DNA from: Candidatus Ornithobacterium hominis
GTDB lineage: Bacteria; Bacteroidota; Bacteroidia; Flavobacteriales; Weeksellaceae
DNA length: 64,000 nt
Reading direction: 5' to 3'
Assembly: GCF_951229915.1 (NCBI RefSeq)
Contig: NZ_OX579588.1
Span: 992,001 to 1,056,000, forward strand
Shown here in pieces: positions 17,000 to 25,928 of the stretch (position 1 is its first letter; each line of letters begins with the position of its first letter). The translations under genes were made by a program, and so were the position numbers. The notes beneath the pieces are model-generated. The model did no database searches, had not been told where the DNA came from, and saw only the letters and a program-made list of their open reading frames with translations.

Positions 17000-18427
17000 A
17001 TGTCAAAAACAGCAGCTTCTGTATGGGGCAATTGCTTATCATTCATACAAGACAACATATCTGAACAAGCGTTTCATACTTGGTTTGAACCGACTAAAGC
17101 CACTAAATTAGATGGTAATATTTTAACGGTACAAGTTCCTAGCAAGTTCTTTTATGAATGGCTTGAGGAGCACTACATCAAGCTTCTAAAGGCTTCTTTA
17201 CAAAAGGAATTGGGTAAAGATGCTAAGTTGATCTATAGTATAGTGATGGAGAAAAAAATAACGAATAAAGATCCTTACACCGTTAATATCCCGAGTAGTA
17301 ATAAAGAGAAAGTTCTAAAGCAAGAGCTGGATGCTCCTCTGAGTAGTAATAAAATCAAGAGTCCGTTTGCAATTCCTGGAATTCAGAAGTTGAAAATTGA
17401 CTCCCAACTTAATATTAATTATAGTTTTAATAGCTTCATCGAAGGTGAGACTAATCGACTGGCAAGTTCTGCGGGGAAAGCAATTGCTAAACGCCCAGGA
17501 GGAACATCCTTCAATCCACTGTTTATTTACGGGGGAGTTGGCTTGGGCAAAACACACTTGGCGCATGCCATTGGACTTGAAGTCAAAGAAAAACACCCTG
17601 AGAAAACGGTATTATACGTTTCTATGGAAAAATTCTCTAATCAGTATCAGAGTGCCACGCGTAGCAACAATCGAAATGATTTTGTGAATTTTTATCAGAT
17701 GATTGATGTTTTAATCATTGATGACGTTCAATTTTTATCGGGCAAAAAGGGAACTCAAGATGTTTTTTTCCATATTTTCAATGATTTGCATCAGCGTGGG
17801 AATCAATTGGTTTTGACTTCTGATAAAGCTCCAGTAGATATACAAGATGTAGACCAGCGATTGATCTCAAGGTTTAAATGGGGTCTTTCTGCTGATTTGC
17901 AAATCCCTGAGTATGAGCTTCGTCTAGAAATTCTAAAAAGTAAGTTGGAGAAAGGTGGCATTGAATTAGACCCTGAAGTCACGACTTATATTGCTAAAAA
18001 CATTAAAACCAACATCCGTGAAATAGAAGGCGCTTTAAACTCTTTGGTGGCTCGTTCTGTGCTGAACCGAAAAGAAATTACAGTTGATTTAGCTGAAAAG
18101 GTTTTAAGCGATTTAATCAAAAATCAGCGAAAAGAAATTTCAATTGATTATATTCAAAATGTGGTATGTGATTACTTTAAAATTCCTATTGAGAAAGTTC
18201 AATCCAAAACTCGCAAAAGAGATATTGTACAAGCACGCCAATTGGCTATGTACTTCTCTAAACAATACACCAATGCTTCTTTGCAAAGCATTGGCACACA
18301 AATTGGTAAAAGAGATCATGCTACTGTTTTACACGCTTGCAAAACAGTGAAAAATCTAGCTGAAACGGATAAAGTTTTTAAAGGTTATGTGGATGATTTA
18401 AGAAGAAAAATTGGTATTGCGGAATGA
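17000..18427 (+). CDS. dnaA: Chromosomal replication initiator DnaA
   Basis: A 475-residue protein with all four domains. Domain I is at the N-terminus (WGNCLSFIQDNISEQAFHTW). The AAA+ domain has Walker A GGVGLGKT at 178-185 and Walker B VLIIDDVQFL. C-terminal domain IV ends with IGKRDHATVLHACKTV, the DnaA-box-binding signature. It melts the origin in its ATP form. Neither flank shows a cluster of TTATCCACA-like boxes, so this is probably not the origin. The stop overlaps the next gene by four bases. Confidence 0.98.
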   Translation: MSKTAASVWGNCLSFIQDNISEQAFHTWFEPTKATKLDGNILTVQVPSKFFYEWLEEHYIKLLKASLQKELGKDAKLIYSIVMEKKITNKDPYTVNIPSSNKEKVLKQELDAPLSSNKIKSPFAIPGIQKLKIDSQLNINYSFNSFIEGETNRLASSAGKAIAKRPGGTSFNPLFIYGGVGLGKTHLAHAIGLEVKEKHPEKTVLYVSMEKFSNQYQSATRSNNRNDFVNFYQMIDVLIIDDVQFLSGKKGTQDVFFHIFNDLHQRGNQLVLTSDKAPVDIQDVDQRLISRFKWGLSADLQIPEYELRLEILKSKLEKGGIELDPEVTTYIAKNIKTNIREIEGALNSLVARSVLNRKEITVDLAEKVLSDLIKNQRKEISIDYIQNVVCDYFKIPIEKVQSKTRKRDIVQARQLAMYFSKQYTNASLQSIGTQIGKRDHATVLHACKTVKNLAETDKVFKGYVDDLRRKIGIAE

Positions 18428-18885
18428 GAATTTTAATGCTTTGTTTAGGAAATATTTGCCGTTCTCCTCTCGCAGAGGGAATTTTAAGAAATAAGATTGG
18501 TAATCGTAATATAGAAGTTGACTCTGCTGGTACCAACGGTTTACATGTTGGTGAATTGCCCGATCCTCGCTCTATTGAGATTGCAGAACTAAACAATATT
18601 GATATAACAGACCAAAGAAGTCGAAAATTCACAACAGAGGATTTTGATACTTTTGATGCCATTTATGTAATGGATTCAGGGAATTACAATACCGTGATGG
18701 ATTTAGCTAGAAATCATAAAGACCAGTACAAAGTTGAACTCATCATGAATTTGGTTTCACCTGGAATGAATCAAAATGTTCCTGATCCTTACTATGGTGG
18801 AACGCAAGGTTTTCATCAAGTTTTTGAAATGCTAGATCATGCAACTGATAAAATTATAGAAGATTACGACAGAAGAAATGGATAA
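18424..18885 (+). CDS. Low-molecular-weight protein tyrosine phosphatase
   Basis: A 153-residue protein starting with the phosphate loop MLCLGNICRSPLAEG: nucleophile Cys7, Arg13 and Ser14 form C(X)5RS. The general-acid loop is NVPDPYYGG. Length and layout are standard. Substrates may be phosphotyrosine proteins or phospho-arginine; the sequence does not decide. It overlaps dnaA by four bases and the methyltransferase gene by eight. Confidence 0.95.
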   Translation: MRILMLCLGNICRSPLAEGILRNKIGNRNIEVDSAGTNGLHVGELPDPRSIEIAELNNIDITDQRSRKFTTEDFDTFDAIYVMDSGNYNTVMDLARNHKDQYKVELIMNLVSPGMNQNVPDPYYGGTQGFHQVFEMLDHATDKIIEDYDRRNG

Positions 18886-19597
18886 GCCTATCGTTTATTT
18901 AATTCCTAATTTTTTGGGCAATGAAAGCATATCTTCTCAGGTTTTCCCACCTTATAATATAGAAGTTATCCAAAATTTAATTCATTTTTTGGTAGAAAAT
19001 GAGAAATCTGCACGCCGATTTATCAAAAAAGTTTGCCCAGATAAGTCTCAACAGGATTTGAAAATTGAAATTTTAAACAAAAAAACTCCAAAAGAAATTA
19101 TCCCAGAATTTCTAAAGCCTTTAAAAAATCAACAAAATATCGGTATTATTTCTGAAGCTGGGATGCCTGGAATTGCTGACCCTGGCAGTCAATTTCTACA
19201 GTTGGTACATTCACTAGGTTTTAGTGTTGAGCCGCTCATTGGCCCTTCCTCCATTTTGTTGGCATTGGTTTCCTCTGGGCTGAATGGTCAAAATTTTTGT
19301 TTTAACGGCTATTTACCTATTGATTCACGTGAACGTAAAAATAACTTAAAGAATTTAGAAAAACTAAGTGAGCAAAATGGGAGTGCTCAAATTTTTATGG
19401 AAACTCCCTACCGCAATAATCAGTTACTGAAAGATATTTTGAGTACTCTTAAGCCAAGCACCATTCTCTCGATAAGTTGCGATCTCACGTTACCTACTCA
19501 ATTAATTGAGACTTGTAGTGTTGATGAGTGGCGTAAAAAAAAGACAGACCTTCATAAAAGGCCTGCCATTTTCATTATTCAAAATTCTTTTGATTGA
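18878..19597 (+). CDS. RsmI-like tetrapyrrole-methylase-fold SAM methyltransferase
   Basis: A 239-residue protein of the TP-methylase fold. GIISEAGMPGIADPGSQF and EPLIGPSSILLALVSSGLNG are typical of RsmI, which 2'-O-methylates C1402 of 16S rRNA. The N-terminus (IVYLIPNFLGN) differs from classical RsmI (VATPIGN), and Bacteroidota often have such a divergent paralogue, so the exact target is uncertain. A palindrome-like variant around 19110-19128 encodes FLKPLKN. It overlaps the phosphatase gene and converges with the OmpA gene. Confidence 0.8.
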   Translation: MDKPIVYLIPNFLGNESISSQVFPPYNIEVIQNLIHFLVENEKSARRFIKKVCPDKSQQDLKIEILNKKTPKEIIPEFLKPLKNQQNIGIISEAGMPGIADPGSQFLQLVHSLGFSVEPLIGPSSILLALVSSGLNGQNFCFNGYLPIDSRERKNNLKNLEKLSEQNGSAQIFMETPYRNNQLLKDILSTLKPSTILSISCDLTLPTQLIETCSVDEWRKKKTDLHKRPAIFIIQNSFD

Positions 19598-19599
19598 AA

Positions 19600-20427
19600 T
19601 TAACCTCTTGGTGCTTGACCAATTAATTCCATAAATTGCTCTAAATTAGGAAGAATAATAATTTCTGTTCTTCTATTTTCTGCTCTTCCGCTTGGGGTGT
19701 CGTTAGATGAAATACTATTGTATTCACCTCTACCACCAGCAGTCATACGCTTAGGATCAACTCCATGCTGCTCTTGCAAAGCTTGCACGACAGATGAAGC
19801 ACGCAACGCGCTCAGATCCCAGTTATTTCTAATATTAGTTTTAGAAATTGGCACATTATCAGTATTACCTTCTACCATCACATCATAAGTTGGGTAGTCT
19901 TTGATAATCTTAGCAATTTTACCTAAAACTTCATTAGCCTCAGATGAAATCTCATAACTTCCTGAACGATATAACATGTTGTCAGACAGTGAGATAAACA
20001 CAACTCCCTTCTGCACTTGCACATCAATATCTCTCATCTCATCTCTAGATAAAGATCTTGTAAGATTATTAGTCAAGACCATGTTTAGTGAATCGCTCTT
20101 ACTTTTACTAGCAATCAATTGTTTGATATAAGAATTTGATGCGTCAATTTGCTCAATTAATTTAGTAATGTTTACATTTCCTGTGCTTTGGGCATTTAAA
20201 CACTGGTCTAGCGCACTTTGTAGTGAATTTAAATTTGCTTTAGAGGCATCCAATTGTGCTTGGATAGATGATCTATCACTTTCGCAACGCGTCAACTGAT
20301 TGTTACAAGTTTGCTGAGCAGCAAAAACTTTTTCAAATTCTGACTGCAACTCGTCATATTTTTTCTTACTTACACAGCTCGTCATCATCAAAGCTGAAAA
20401 CCCGGCTAAAATTAATGTTTTCTTCAT
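19600..20427 (-). CDS. OmpA-family lipoprotein with coiled coil
   Basis: A 275-residue protein. A lipobox MMTSCVSKKK gives acylation at about Cys18. Residues about 25-110 form a coiled coil. The C-terminal OmpA domain has VEGNTDNVPISKTN and NWDLSALRASSV, the peptidoglycan-binding segment, and GRAENRRTEIII. It probably tethers the outer membrane to the cell wall. It stands alone on the minus strand between two plus-strand blocks. Confidence 0.93.
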   Translation of the reverse strand: MKKTLILAGFSALMMTSCVSKKKYDELQSEFEKVFAAQQTCNNQLTRCESDRSSIQAQLDASKANLNSLQSALDQCLNAQSTGNVNITKLIEQIDASNSYIKQLIASKSKSDSLNMVLTNNLTRSLSRDEMRDIDVQVQKGVVFISLSDNMLYRSGSYEISSEANEVLGKIAKIIKDYPTYDVMVEGNTDNVPISKTNIRNNWDLSALRASSVVQALQEQHGVDPKRMTAGGRGEYNSISSNDTPSGRAENRRTEIIILPNLEQFMELIGQAPRG

Positions 20428-20567
20428 TATTTTTATAATTTTCTTTATAATATTTCCTTCTATTCAGTTCACTAAAATAATAATTAATTTTTGAAACTTA
20501 AAATTAAACCCCAACTTTTATGTAAAATTTAGTAGTTTCGCATATCAATATTCTCATTATTGGCTTT

Positions 20568-21413
20568 GTGACTAAAAAATCTATTAAAAAAAAAGAAAAC
20601 TTCAGAGAGAAAGTACATAGCATCATTTTTGAATCCAATACTTATTGGGGTAAATTTTTTGATGTCGCTTTACTCATAGTCATCGTTATCAGTATCGTTT
20701 TGCTGATGCTAGATTCCGTTGATACCTACAAATTCAAATATCATAATATTTTTGTGACCATCGAATGGTTTTTAACTTTTCTTTTTTCGCTAGAATACCT
20801 ATTTCGTCTATACTCCGTCAAAAAACCAAGCTCATATGCTAAGAGTTTTTATGGTATTATTGATTTATTATCCATTTTGCCTACTTATTTAGAATTTCTC
20901 ATCCACGGTTCTCAATTTTTTATGGTTTTTCGGGTGATGCGGCTCTTACGAGTTTTTAGAATATTTAAATTAGTACATTTTTTAGATGCTCGCAACACTT
21001 TAGCTTATAGCCTACGCGCAAGTTGGTACAAAATTTCATACTTTTTATTATTTTTAATCTTAATTGTCTGCGTCATTGGGACAGCCATGTTTTTGGTTGA
21101 AGGCAGCAATCCTGAGTCTAGGTTTGATAACATCCCCATTAGCATCTATTGGTGCATCGTTACTTTGACTACGGTAGGCTATGGCGACATCTCGCCCATC
21201 ACTCCATTGGGGCAATTTTTAGCTTCTTGCATCATGATTTTAGGTTATTCAATCATTGCCGTGCCTACTGGTATCGTTACCTCTGAGCTGACAAGAAAGA
21301 TACAAAAAGAGGAAAATTTAGTAACTGAAGTCTGCAAAAACTGTGGCGAAGAACACCACTTGCCCGATGCTAAACACTGCCACCGATGTGGCTATGAATT
21401 ATTAGAAGAATGA
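20568..21413 (+). CDS. Voltage-gated-type K+ channel with C-terminal zinc ribbon
   Basis: A 281-residue protein, GTG start. Six transmembrane segments include an S4-like helix with regularly spaced arginines (FRVMRLLRVFRIFK, 121-134), and the K+ selectivity filter TVGYGD is at 202-207. After the pore a short linker leads to a zinc-ribbon-like tail with Cys256, Cys259, Cys271 and Cys274. Most bacterial Kv channels lack such a tail; it could bind zinc, a partner or RNA. The stop overlaps rlmH by four bases. Confidence 0.93.
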   Translation: MTKKSIKKKENFREKVHSIIFESNTYWGKFFDVALLIVIVISIVLLMLDSVDTYKFKYHNIFVTIEWFLTFLFSLEYLFRLYSVKKPSSYAKSFYGIIDLLSILPTYLEFLIHGSQFFMVFRVMRLLRVFRIFKLVHFLDARNTLAYSLRASWYKISYFLLFLILIVCVIGTAMFLVEGSNPESRFDNIPISIYWCIVTLTTVGYGDISPITPLGQFLASCIMILGYSIIAVPTGIVTSELTRKIQKEENLVTEVCKNCGEEHHLPDAKHCHRCGYELLEE

Positions 21414-21883
21414 AAATCAAATTAATATCAGTTGGCAAAACCAGCCAAAAAGAAATTATAAGTTTATTTAGCTACTATAAAGAGCGATTGCCTAAAATTT
21501 TTAATTTTGAAAGCCTTGAAATAAAGGAGCTCAAAAATAGAAGTTCTCTTTCTGAAATTGAACAAAAAAACCAAGAAGCAAAGTTAATTTTAGAGCAAAT
21601 CAACTTCAGTGATTTTATCATTTTGCTAGACGAAAAAGGAAAATCATTTACTTCAAAAGATTTTGCTAACTACATCAATCAAAAGTTAATTTCTAATCAA
21701 CAAAGCATCGTTTTTATCATCGGAGGTCCCTATGGCTTTGGAGATGAAATAATACAACGTGCCAACGAAAAAGTTTCTCTCTCGGCAATGACGTTTACAC
21801 ATCAGATGATTCGTCTTTTTTTCATTGAACAACTTTACCGAGCTTACTCTATTTTGACCAACAAAAAATATCATCATGAATAA
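21410..21883 (+). CDS. rlmH: 23S rRNA pseudouridine-1915 N3-methyltransferase RlmH
   Basis: A 157-residue SPOUT methyltransferase. IKLISVGKTSQKEI is the usual start, IILLDEKGKSFTSKDFA and FIIGGPYGFGDEII form the SAM site, and TFTHQMIRLFFIEQLYRAY is the conserved C-terminal knot. It methylates pseudouridine in helix 69 of 23S rRNA on assembled ribosomes. It overlaps both neighbours by a few bases. Confidence 0.97.
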   Translation: MKIKLISVGKTSQKEIISLFSYYKERLPKIFNFESLEIKELKNRSSLSEIEQKNQEAKLILEQINFSDFIILLDEKGKSFTSKDFANYINQKLISNQQSIVFIIGGPYGFGDEIIQRANEKVSLSAMTFTHQMIRLFFIEQLYRAYSILTNKKYHHE

Positions 21884-22703
21884 ATTTCTTAATCAAAAAT
21901 ACAACTACAGCCTAAGTTTTTGGGAGGTTATCGCCTGTTTTATTCTCGTATTAATCGCTCAAGTTGCTGGAGGCATCGTTGGGTTTATTTTCAACTACTT
22001 AGGGCTCGAAGACTTAGGCTTTATCTTATCATTTTTTACAGGATTCAGCCTAGCTTTAGTTTTACTTTTTTATTTAAAAAAATTACCCTTTCAAGTCTAC
22101 AAAGACATGCTACTTACGGGGTTGAAGTGGAAATTGTGGCTGCTCGCCATTGGAATTTACCTTTCAATTTTGCCCTTTAGTGAATACACGGCGAATTTAA
22201 TCCCTACCGAAGGCATTCCATTTTTAGAAAAAATTTATCAAGATTTTGTAGAGACATTCAAATCCATTTTAAGCAAACCCATTTCTGCATTCATTACCAT
22301 TTGTATTTTAGCTCCAATTTTAGAAGAAAGCATCTTCAGAGGCTTTATTTTACAAGGCTTATTAAATTCCAAAACACATCCTATTTGGGCCATTTTCTTT
22401 AGCGGAATTTTGTTTGGTTTCGCCCATCTCAATCCTTGGCAATTCATAGGAGCAGGGATTTTAGGCATTTGTTTCGGATTTATTTACTGGCGCACAGGCT
22501 CTTTACTACTTTGCATTTTTTTGCATTTTATCAATAATTTTATCAGCTTTGTTTACAGTCTAAAAAGTCAAAATGTAGAAGAACCTTTTTTTGAAGAAAA
22601 TTTTTTATTGATAGGCAGCTCTTTGCTCCTCTTTTTTATACTCATTTATACCATGATTAAAATTACTCCACATGCTCATCTTCGCTACTCAGAATCCAAA
22701 TAA
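21876..22703 (+). CDS. CPBP-family intramembrane metalloprotease
   Basis: A 275-residue protein with about eight membrane helices. The CPBP/CAAX-protease motifs are Glu150-Glu151 with Arg155 (LEESIFRGFILQ), His184 in FGFAHLNP, and FLHFINNF near residue 210. Family members cleave within the membrane or act on bacteriocins; the substrate is unknown. Its 3' end overlaps the HAM1 gene by 32 bases. Confidence 0.92.
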   Translation: MNKFLNQKYNYSLSFWEVIACFILVLIAQVAGGIVGFIFNYLGLEDLGFILSFFTGFSLALVLLFYLKKLPFQVYKDMLLTGLKWKLWLLAIGIYLSILPFSEYTANLIPTEGIPFLEKIYQDFVETFKSILSKPISAFITICILAPILEESIFRGFILQGLLNSKTHPIWAIFFSGILFGFAHLNPWQFIGAGILGICFGFIYWRTGSLLLCIFLHFINNFISFVYSLKSQNVEEPFFEENFLLIGSSLLLFFILIYTMIKITPHAHLRYSESK

Positions 22704-23229
22704 AACCAAAGAAATCAGGAAAATTCTACCCCACTGGGAAATCAAAAGTCTTGATGATTTAAATGATAAAGATGATGTGGAAGAAACGGGAAATACGTTT
22801 AGAGAAAATGCTTTTTTAAAGGCTAAATATTTTTTCAATAAATATCAACATCCCGTAATTTCAGAAGATTCTGGCTTGTGCGTTCCATCGCTAAATATGG
22901 AGCCAGGCATTTATTCTGCTCGCTATTCTGGGGAAAAAAATGATAAAAAAAACATTGAAAAATTGATCCGTAAACTTAATGGGCAGTCGGCTGACGCATT
23001 TTTCATGACTGTGATTTGCCTAATACAAAATGTTGAACCTCACTATTTTGAAGGGAAAATACATGGGAAAATAATAACAGAAGCTCGTGGCGAAAAAGGC
23101 TTTGGCTACGACCCTATTTTTGTACCCCACGGCTACGAAAAAACATTTGCCCAAATCGGTGCTGAAGAAAAAAATAAAATCTCACACCGTGCCTTAGCTT
23201 TAGAAAAATTGATAGAATTTTTATCTTAG
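22672..23229 (+). CDS. rdgB: RdgB/HAM1-type dITP/XTP pyrophosphatase
   Basis: A 185-residue protein with standard start LIFATQNPNKTKEI. ISEDSGLCVPSLNMEPGIYS and ARGEKGFGYDPIFVP are the nucleotide- and metal-binding motifs, and ISHRALALEKL closes the protein. It hydrolyses non-canonical purine nucleoside triphosphates so that they are not built into DNA. Confidence 0.96.
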   Translation: MLIFATQNPNKTKEIRKILPHWEIKSLDDLNDKDDVEETGNTFRENAFLKAKYFFNKYQHPVISEDSGLCVPSLNMEPGIYSARYSGEKNDKKNIEKLIRKLNGQSADAFFMTVICLIQNVEPHYFEGKIHGKIITEARGEKGFGYDPIFVPHGYEKTFAQIGAEEKNKISHRALALEKLIEFLS

Positions 23230-23284
23230 ACTTACTTAAATTTTATATTTTTAATTACTTTAGCACTTTCAAAAATTTTTAACC

Positions 23285-23524
23285 ATGAAAAAATTATTAC
23301 TTTTCATTCCCATATTTGCTTTAGCAACAAGTTGCAAATTCAACGAAAATGGTAACAAAATGGTCTTACCAGCAGACCCAAATGCAATTGATAATCATAC
23401 TATTGTAGAGGAAATCCATCATGAAAACAAAGTAGAACAAGACAACATACAAATTCTAGCTCCAGCAGATAGTTTAGGGATTGACTCTACAGCAATTCAG
23501 CCCACAGAAGTTGTTGCTGAATAA
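23285..23524 (+). CDS. Small lipoprotein, 79 residues
   Basis: The product begins MKKLLLFIPIFALATSCKFN, a signal peptide with lipobox ATSC (Cys17). The mature part is short and acidic (DPNAIDNHTIVEEI). No family is recognised. It is last in the run that starts at the K+ channel and is followed by a repeat copy and a terminator. Confidence 0.7.
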   Translation: MKKLLLFIPIFALATSCKFNENGNKMVLPADPNAIDNHTIVEEIHHENKVEQDNIQILAPADSLGIDSTAIQPTEVVAE

Positions 23525-23545
23525 ATTTGATTAAAATTTTTATTT

Positions 23546-23564
23546 TTTTTTAAGCCTTAAAAAA
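23546..23564. repeat. T6AAG-C-CTTA6 palindromic repeat, perfect copy
   Basis: The 19-base palindrome lies just after the small lipoprotein gene and runs into the A-rich arm of the terminator hairpin. Confidence 0.9.
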
Positions 23565-23596
23565 AAGCCATCTCAATTTTACTGAAGTGGCTTTTT
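23561..23596. terminator. Bidirectional Rho-independent terminator
   Basis: AAAAAGCCA pairs with TGGCTTTTT around a loop of about 17 bases, with T runs on both strands. It lies between the convergent small lipoprotein and dnaJ genes. Confidence 0.75.
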
Positions 23597-23645
23597 CATT
23601 GTCTCTGTCTAACTTTTTTTCCCTAATTTTTTTCTATAGAATTAA

Positions 23646-24761
23646 TTAGTCAAACATTTCTTTAACTTTATCAAAAAATGATTTAGATTTATTCTCTTGG
23701 TCAGGTTCAAAATTTTCATTTCCACGCATTTTTTCAAAAAATTTCATCTCCTCTGAACTTAATTTCTTAGGAATAAAGGCATTGACATGAATGAACAAAT
23801 CCCCCGTGCCATAGCCTTCTAAACTCGGTAAACCTTTACCTTTCAGGCGAAGCACTTTACCTGATTGCGTTCCTGGTTCAATTTTAATTTTTGCTTTTCC
23901 TGTGGCAGTAGGAACTTCTACATCTGCTCCTAAAATTACATCTGGTAACCCAACGAATAAATCGTAATGCAAATTATTCCCATCACGGTGAATTTCAGCA
24001 TGTTGCTCCTCCTCTATCACTACCAGCAAATCACCTGCTGGGCCGCCAAAAGCTGCCTCATTTCCTTTGCCTCTTACCTGCATTTGGATTCCCTCTCTTG
24101 CTCCAGCTGGGATTTTCACCTCCACGGTTTCATCTTTTTTGATTAAACCTTGCTTATTAGCTCCATTTGGAATTTTATCTGCAATTTTGCCCGTTCCGCT
24201 ACAAGTGCCACAAGTTGTCGCAGTCTGCATTTGCCCGAGTGGCGTATTTATTATACGCACCTGTTGCCCACTACCCTTACATGTAGGGCAAGTTTTAAAC
24301 GTAGCTCCATCAGCTAAGACCATTCGTGTCACTTTCATTTTTTTGGTCACGCCTTCCACCATCTCTTGCAAATTAAGCTTAACTCTGATTCTCAAATTAG
24401 AACCTCTGGGTTGGCGTTGGCCTCTTCCACCACCGAATCCAAAACCTCCGCCACCGAAGGCACTTCCAAAGATGTCTCCAAAATTAGCAAAGATATCTTC
24501 CATATTCATGCCACCTCCGCCAAAGCCGCCAGCACCGCCCATACCTGCATGGCCAAACTGGTCGTAGCGCTGGCGTTTATTATCATCACTCAAGACTTCG
24601 TAAGCTTCTGCCGCTTCTTTGAATTTTTCTTCTGCAGCTTTATTCCCTGGATTTCTATCAGGGTGGTTTTGTAGGGCTATTTTACGATAAGCCTTTTTGA
24701 TTTCAGCTTGTGTGGCTGTTCTTTCTACACCTAAAATTTCGTAATAATCTCTTTTTGACAT
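23646..24761 (-). CDS. dnaJ: Chaperone DnaJ
   Basis: A 371-residue co-chaperone of DnaK. The J domain has HPD at 33-35. A Gly/Phe-rich stretch follows (residues about 75-115). The zinc region shows only two CxxCxGxG motifs (CPTCKGSG and CGTCSGTG) instead of the usual four, so one zinc site at most can form. C-terminal substrate-binding domains follow. It lies six bases downstream of grpE, the usual heat-shock pair. Confidence 0.97.
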   Translation of the reverse strand: MSKRDYYEILGVERTATQAEIKKAYRKIALQNHPDRNPGNKAAEEKFKEAAEAYEVLSDDNKRQRYDQFGHAGMGGAGGFGGGGMNMEDIFANFGDIFGSAFGGGGFGFGGGRGQRQPRGSNLRIRVKLNLQEMVEGVTKKMKVTRMVLADGATFKTCPTCKGSGQQVRIINTPLGQMQTATTCGTCSGTGKIADKIPNGANKQGLIKKDETVEVKIPAGAREGIQMQVRGKGNEAAFGGPAGDLLVVIEEEQHAEIHRDGNNLHYDLFVGLPDVILGADVEVPTATGKAKIKIEPGTQSGKVLRLKGKGLPSLEGYGTGDLFIHVNAFIPKKLSSEEMKFFEKMRGNENFEPDQENKSKSFFDKVKEMFD

Positions 24762-24767
24762 AAATCT

Positions 24768-25316
24768 TTATTTACCGACTACAACTTTGGGGTAACGAAT
24801 CACTCTCTCCCCTAATTGATATCCTGTTTCTATAATGTCAATGATTTTTCCTTTCATCTCTTCATTTGGTGAATCAACCTGTGTCACAGCCTCGTGTAAT
24901 TCTGCATCAAATTCATTTCCATTTTCAACTTCTAGTTTTTTTAAGCCTTTTTTTTCTAAGCTTTCCACTAATTTTTGCTGAATGAGCTCAATTCCTTTTA
25001 GCATATTTTCTTCTTCTTCTTTTTTGAGTTCTTTAATGGCTCTTTCAAAATCATCTAAAACAGGAAGCAAGGTTTCCATCAAGGATTGATTAGCCAAAAA
25101 ACGTTGCTCTTCTCTTTCTTTTAGGCTTCTTTTTTTGAAGTTATCAAACTCTGCGTACAACCTTACGTACTTATTTTTTTCTTCTTCTAGTTGTTCTTGA
25201 ATGCTCGGTTCTTTCAAAACTTTATTTTTTTGATTTTGATTTTCAGTCGCTTCATCAGTGGTCAATTCTTCATTTTCATCTAATTCTTGATGTTTATTCT
25301 GTTGCTCTTGGCTCAT
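24768..25316 (-). CDS. grpE: Nucleotide exchange factor GrpE
   Basis: A 182-residue protein. An acidic, disordered N-terminus (about 45 residues) is followed by a long coiled coil with KYVRLYAEFDNFKKRSLKER and a C-terminal beta domain (TQVDSPNEEMKGKIIDIIET, GYQLGERVIRYPKVVV). It releases ADP from DnaK. A half-copy of the palindromic repeat around 24936-24956 is translated as KKGLKKLEV. Confidence 0.97.
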   Translation of the reverse strand: MSQEQQNKHQELDENEELTTDEATENQNQKNKVLKEPSIQEQLEEEKNKYVRLYAEFDNFKKRSLKEREEQRFLANQSLMETLLPVLDDFERAIKELKKEEEENMLKGIELIQQKLVESLEKKGLKKLEVENGNEFDAELHEAVTQVDSPNEEMKGKIIDIIETGYQLGERVIRYPKVVVGK

Positions 25317-25392
25317 ATTAATTTTATTTTACTTTTAAAAACTCTAAAAAAACAAATTGCTTGCCATTCCTTTTTTGATGCCAATATGACAG

Positions 25393-25439
25393 AAAAAATC
25401 CGAATTCTCTGACAACGGTCTAAAAATTCGGATTTTTTT
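25393..25439. terminator. Strong bidirectional Rho-independent terminator
   Basis: AAAAAATCCGAATT pairs with AATTCGGATTTTTT, a 14-base stem with T runs on both strands. On the minus strand it ends the RRM gene ahead of grpE. Confidence 0.85.
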
Positions 25440-25452
25440 AAGGCTTTAAAAA
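25433..25452. repeat. Palindromic repeat copy
   Basis: TTTTTTTAAGGCTTTAAAAA, with one extra T in the core, lies directly after the RRM gene and overlaps the T run of the terminator. Confidence 0.8.
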
Positions 25453-25455
25453 TTT

Positions 25456-25740
25456 TTATCTCCTGTAGTTATTTCTACTATCTCTACCTTCGTTGTTAGG
25501 TTTTGGATTTGCTTTTTTCACAACGATATTAAAATTCTGAAAATCAGTTTCATTTAAATTTTCTATAGCCTCTCTAGCTTCATCATCATTGGGCATTTCC
25601 ACAAAGCCAAAGCATTTGGATCTTCCAGTTTCTCTGTCGATGATGATTTTTGAAGAGTCTACAGTGCCGTAGTTTTCAAATAATTCTCTTAAATCTTCGT
25701 CAGTGGTTTCTCGGTTTAATTTTGTTACAAAAATGTTCAT
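25456..25740 (-). CDS. Small RRM RNA-binding protein
   Basis: A 94-residue protein made of one RNA recognition motif. RNP2 is NIFVTKL at the N-terminus and RNP1 is SKCFGFVEM near residue 50, followed by a basic, Asn/Arg-rich tail (PNNEGRDSRNNYRR). Such single-RRM proteins are common in Bacteroidota, which lack Hfq, and may act in RNA metabolism or cold shock. Confidence 0.94.
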   Translation of the reverse strand: MNIFVTKLNRETTDEDLRELFENYGTVDSSKIIIDRETGRSKCFGFVEMPNDDEAREAIENLNETDFQNFNIVVKKANPKPNNEGRDSRNNYRR

Positions 25741-25928
25741 AATCTATTTATTTTTTTATTTAATCGGCCAAAATGGAATGCCAACAAATAAACTTTTGAT
25801 AGAAAAACCACTTTAAACGTTTTGCAAAGATAGACTTATTTTCATCATATGCATTATTTATTTCAGTTAAGTTTTTAAATGCCAGTTAGGTTTTATTATT
25901 TTTGGGGAAATTTTAATTTTTATAGATA

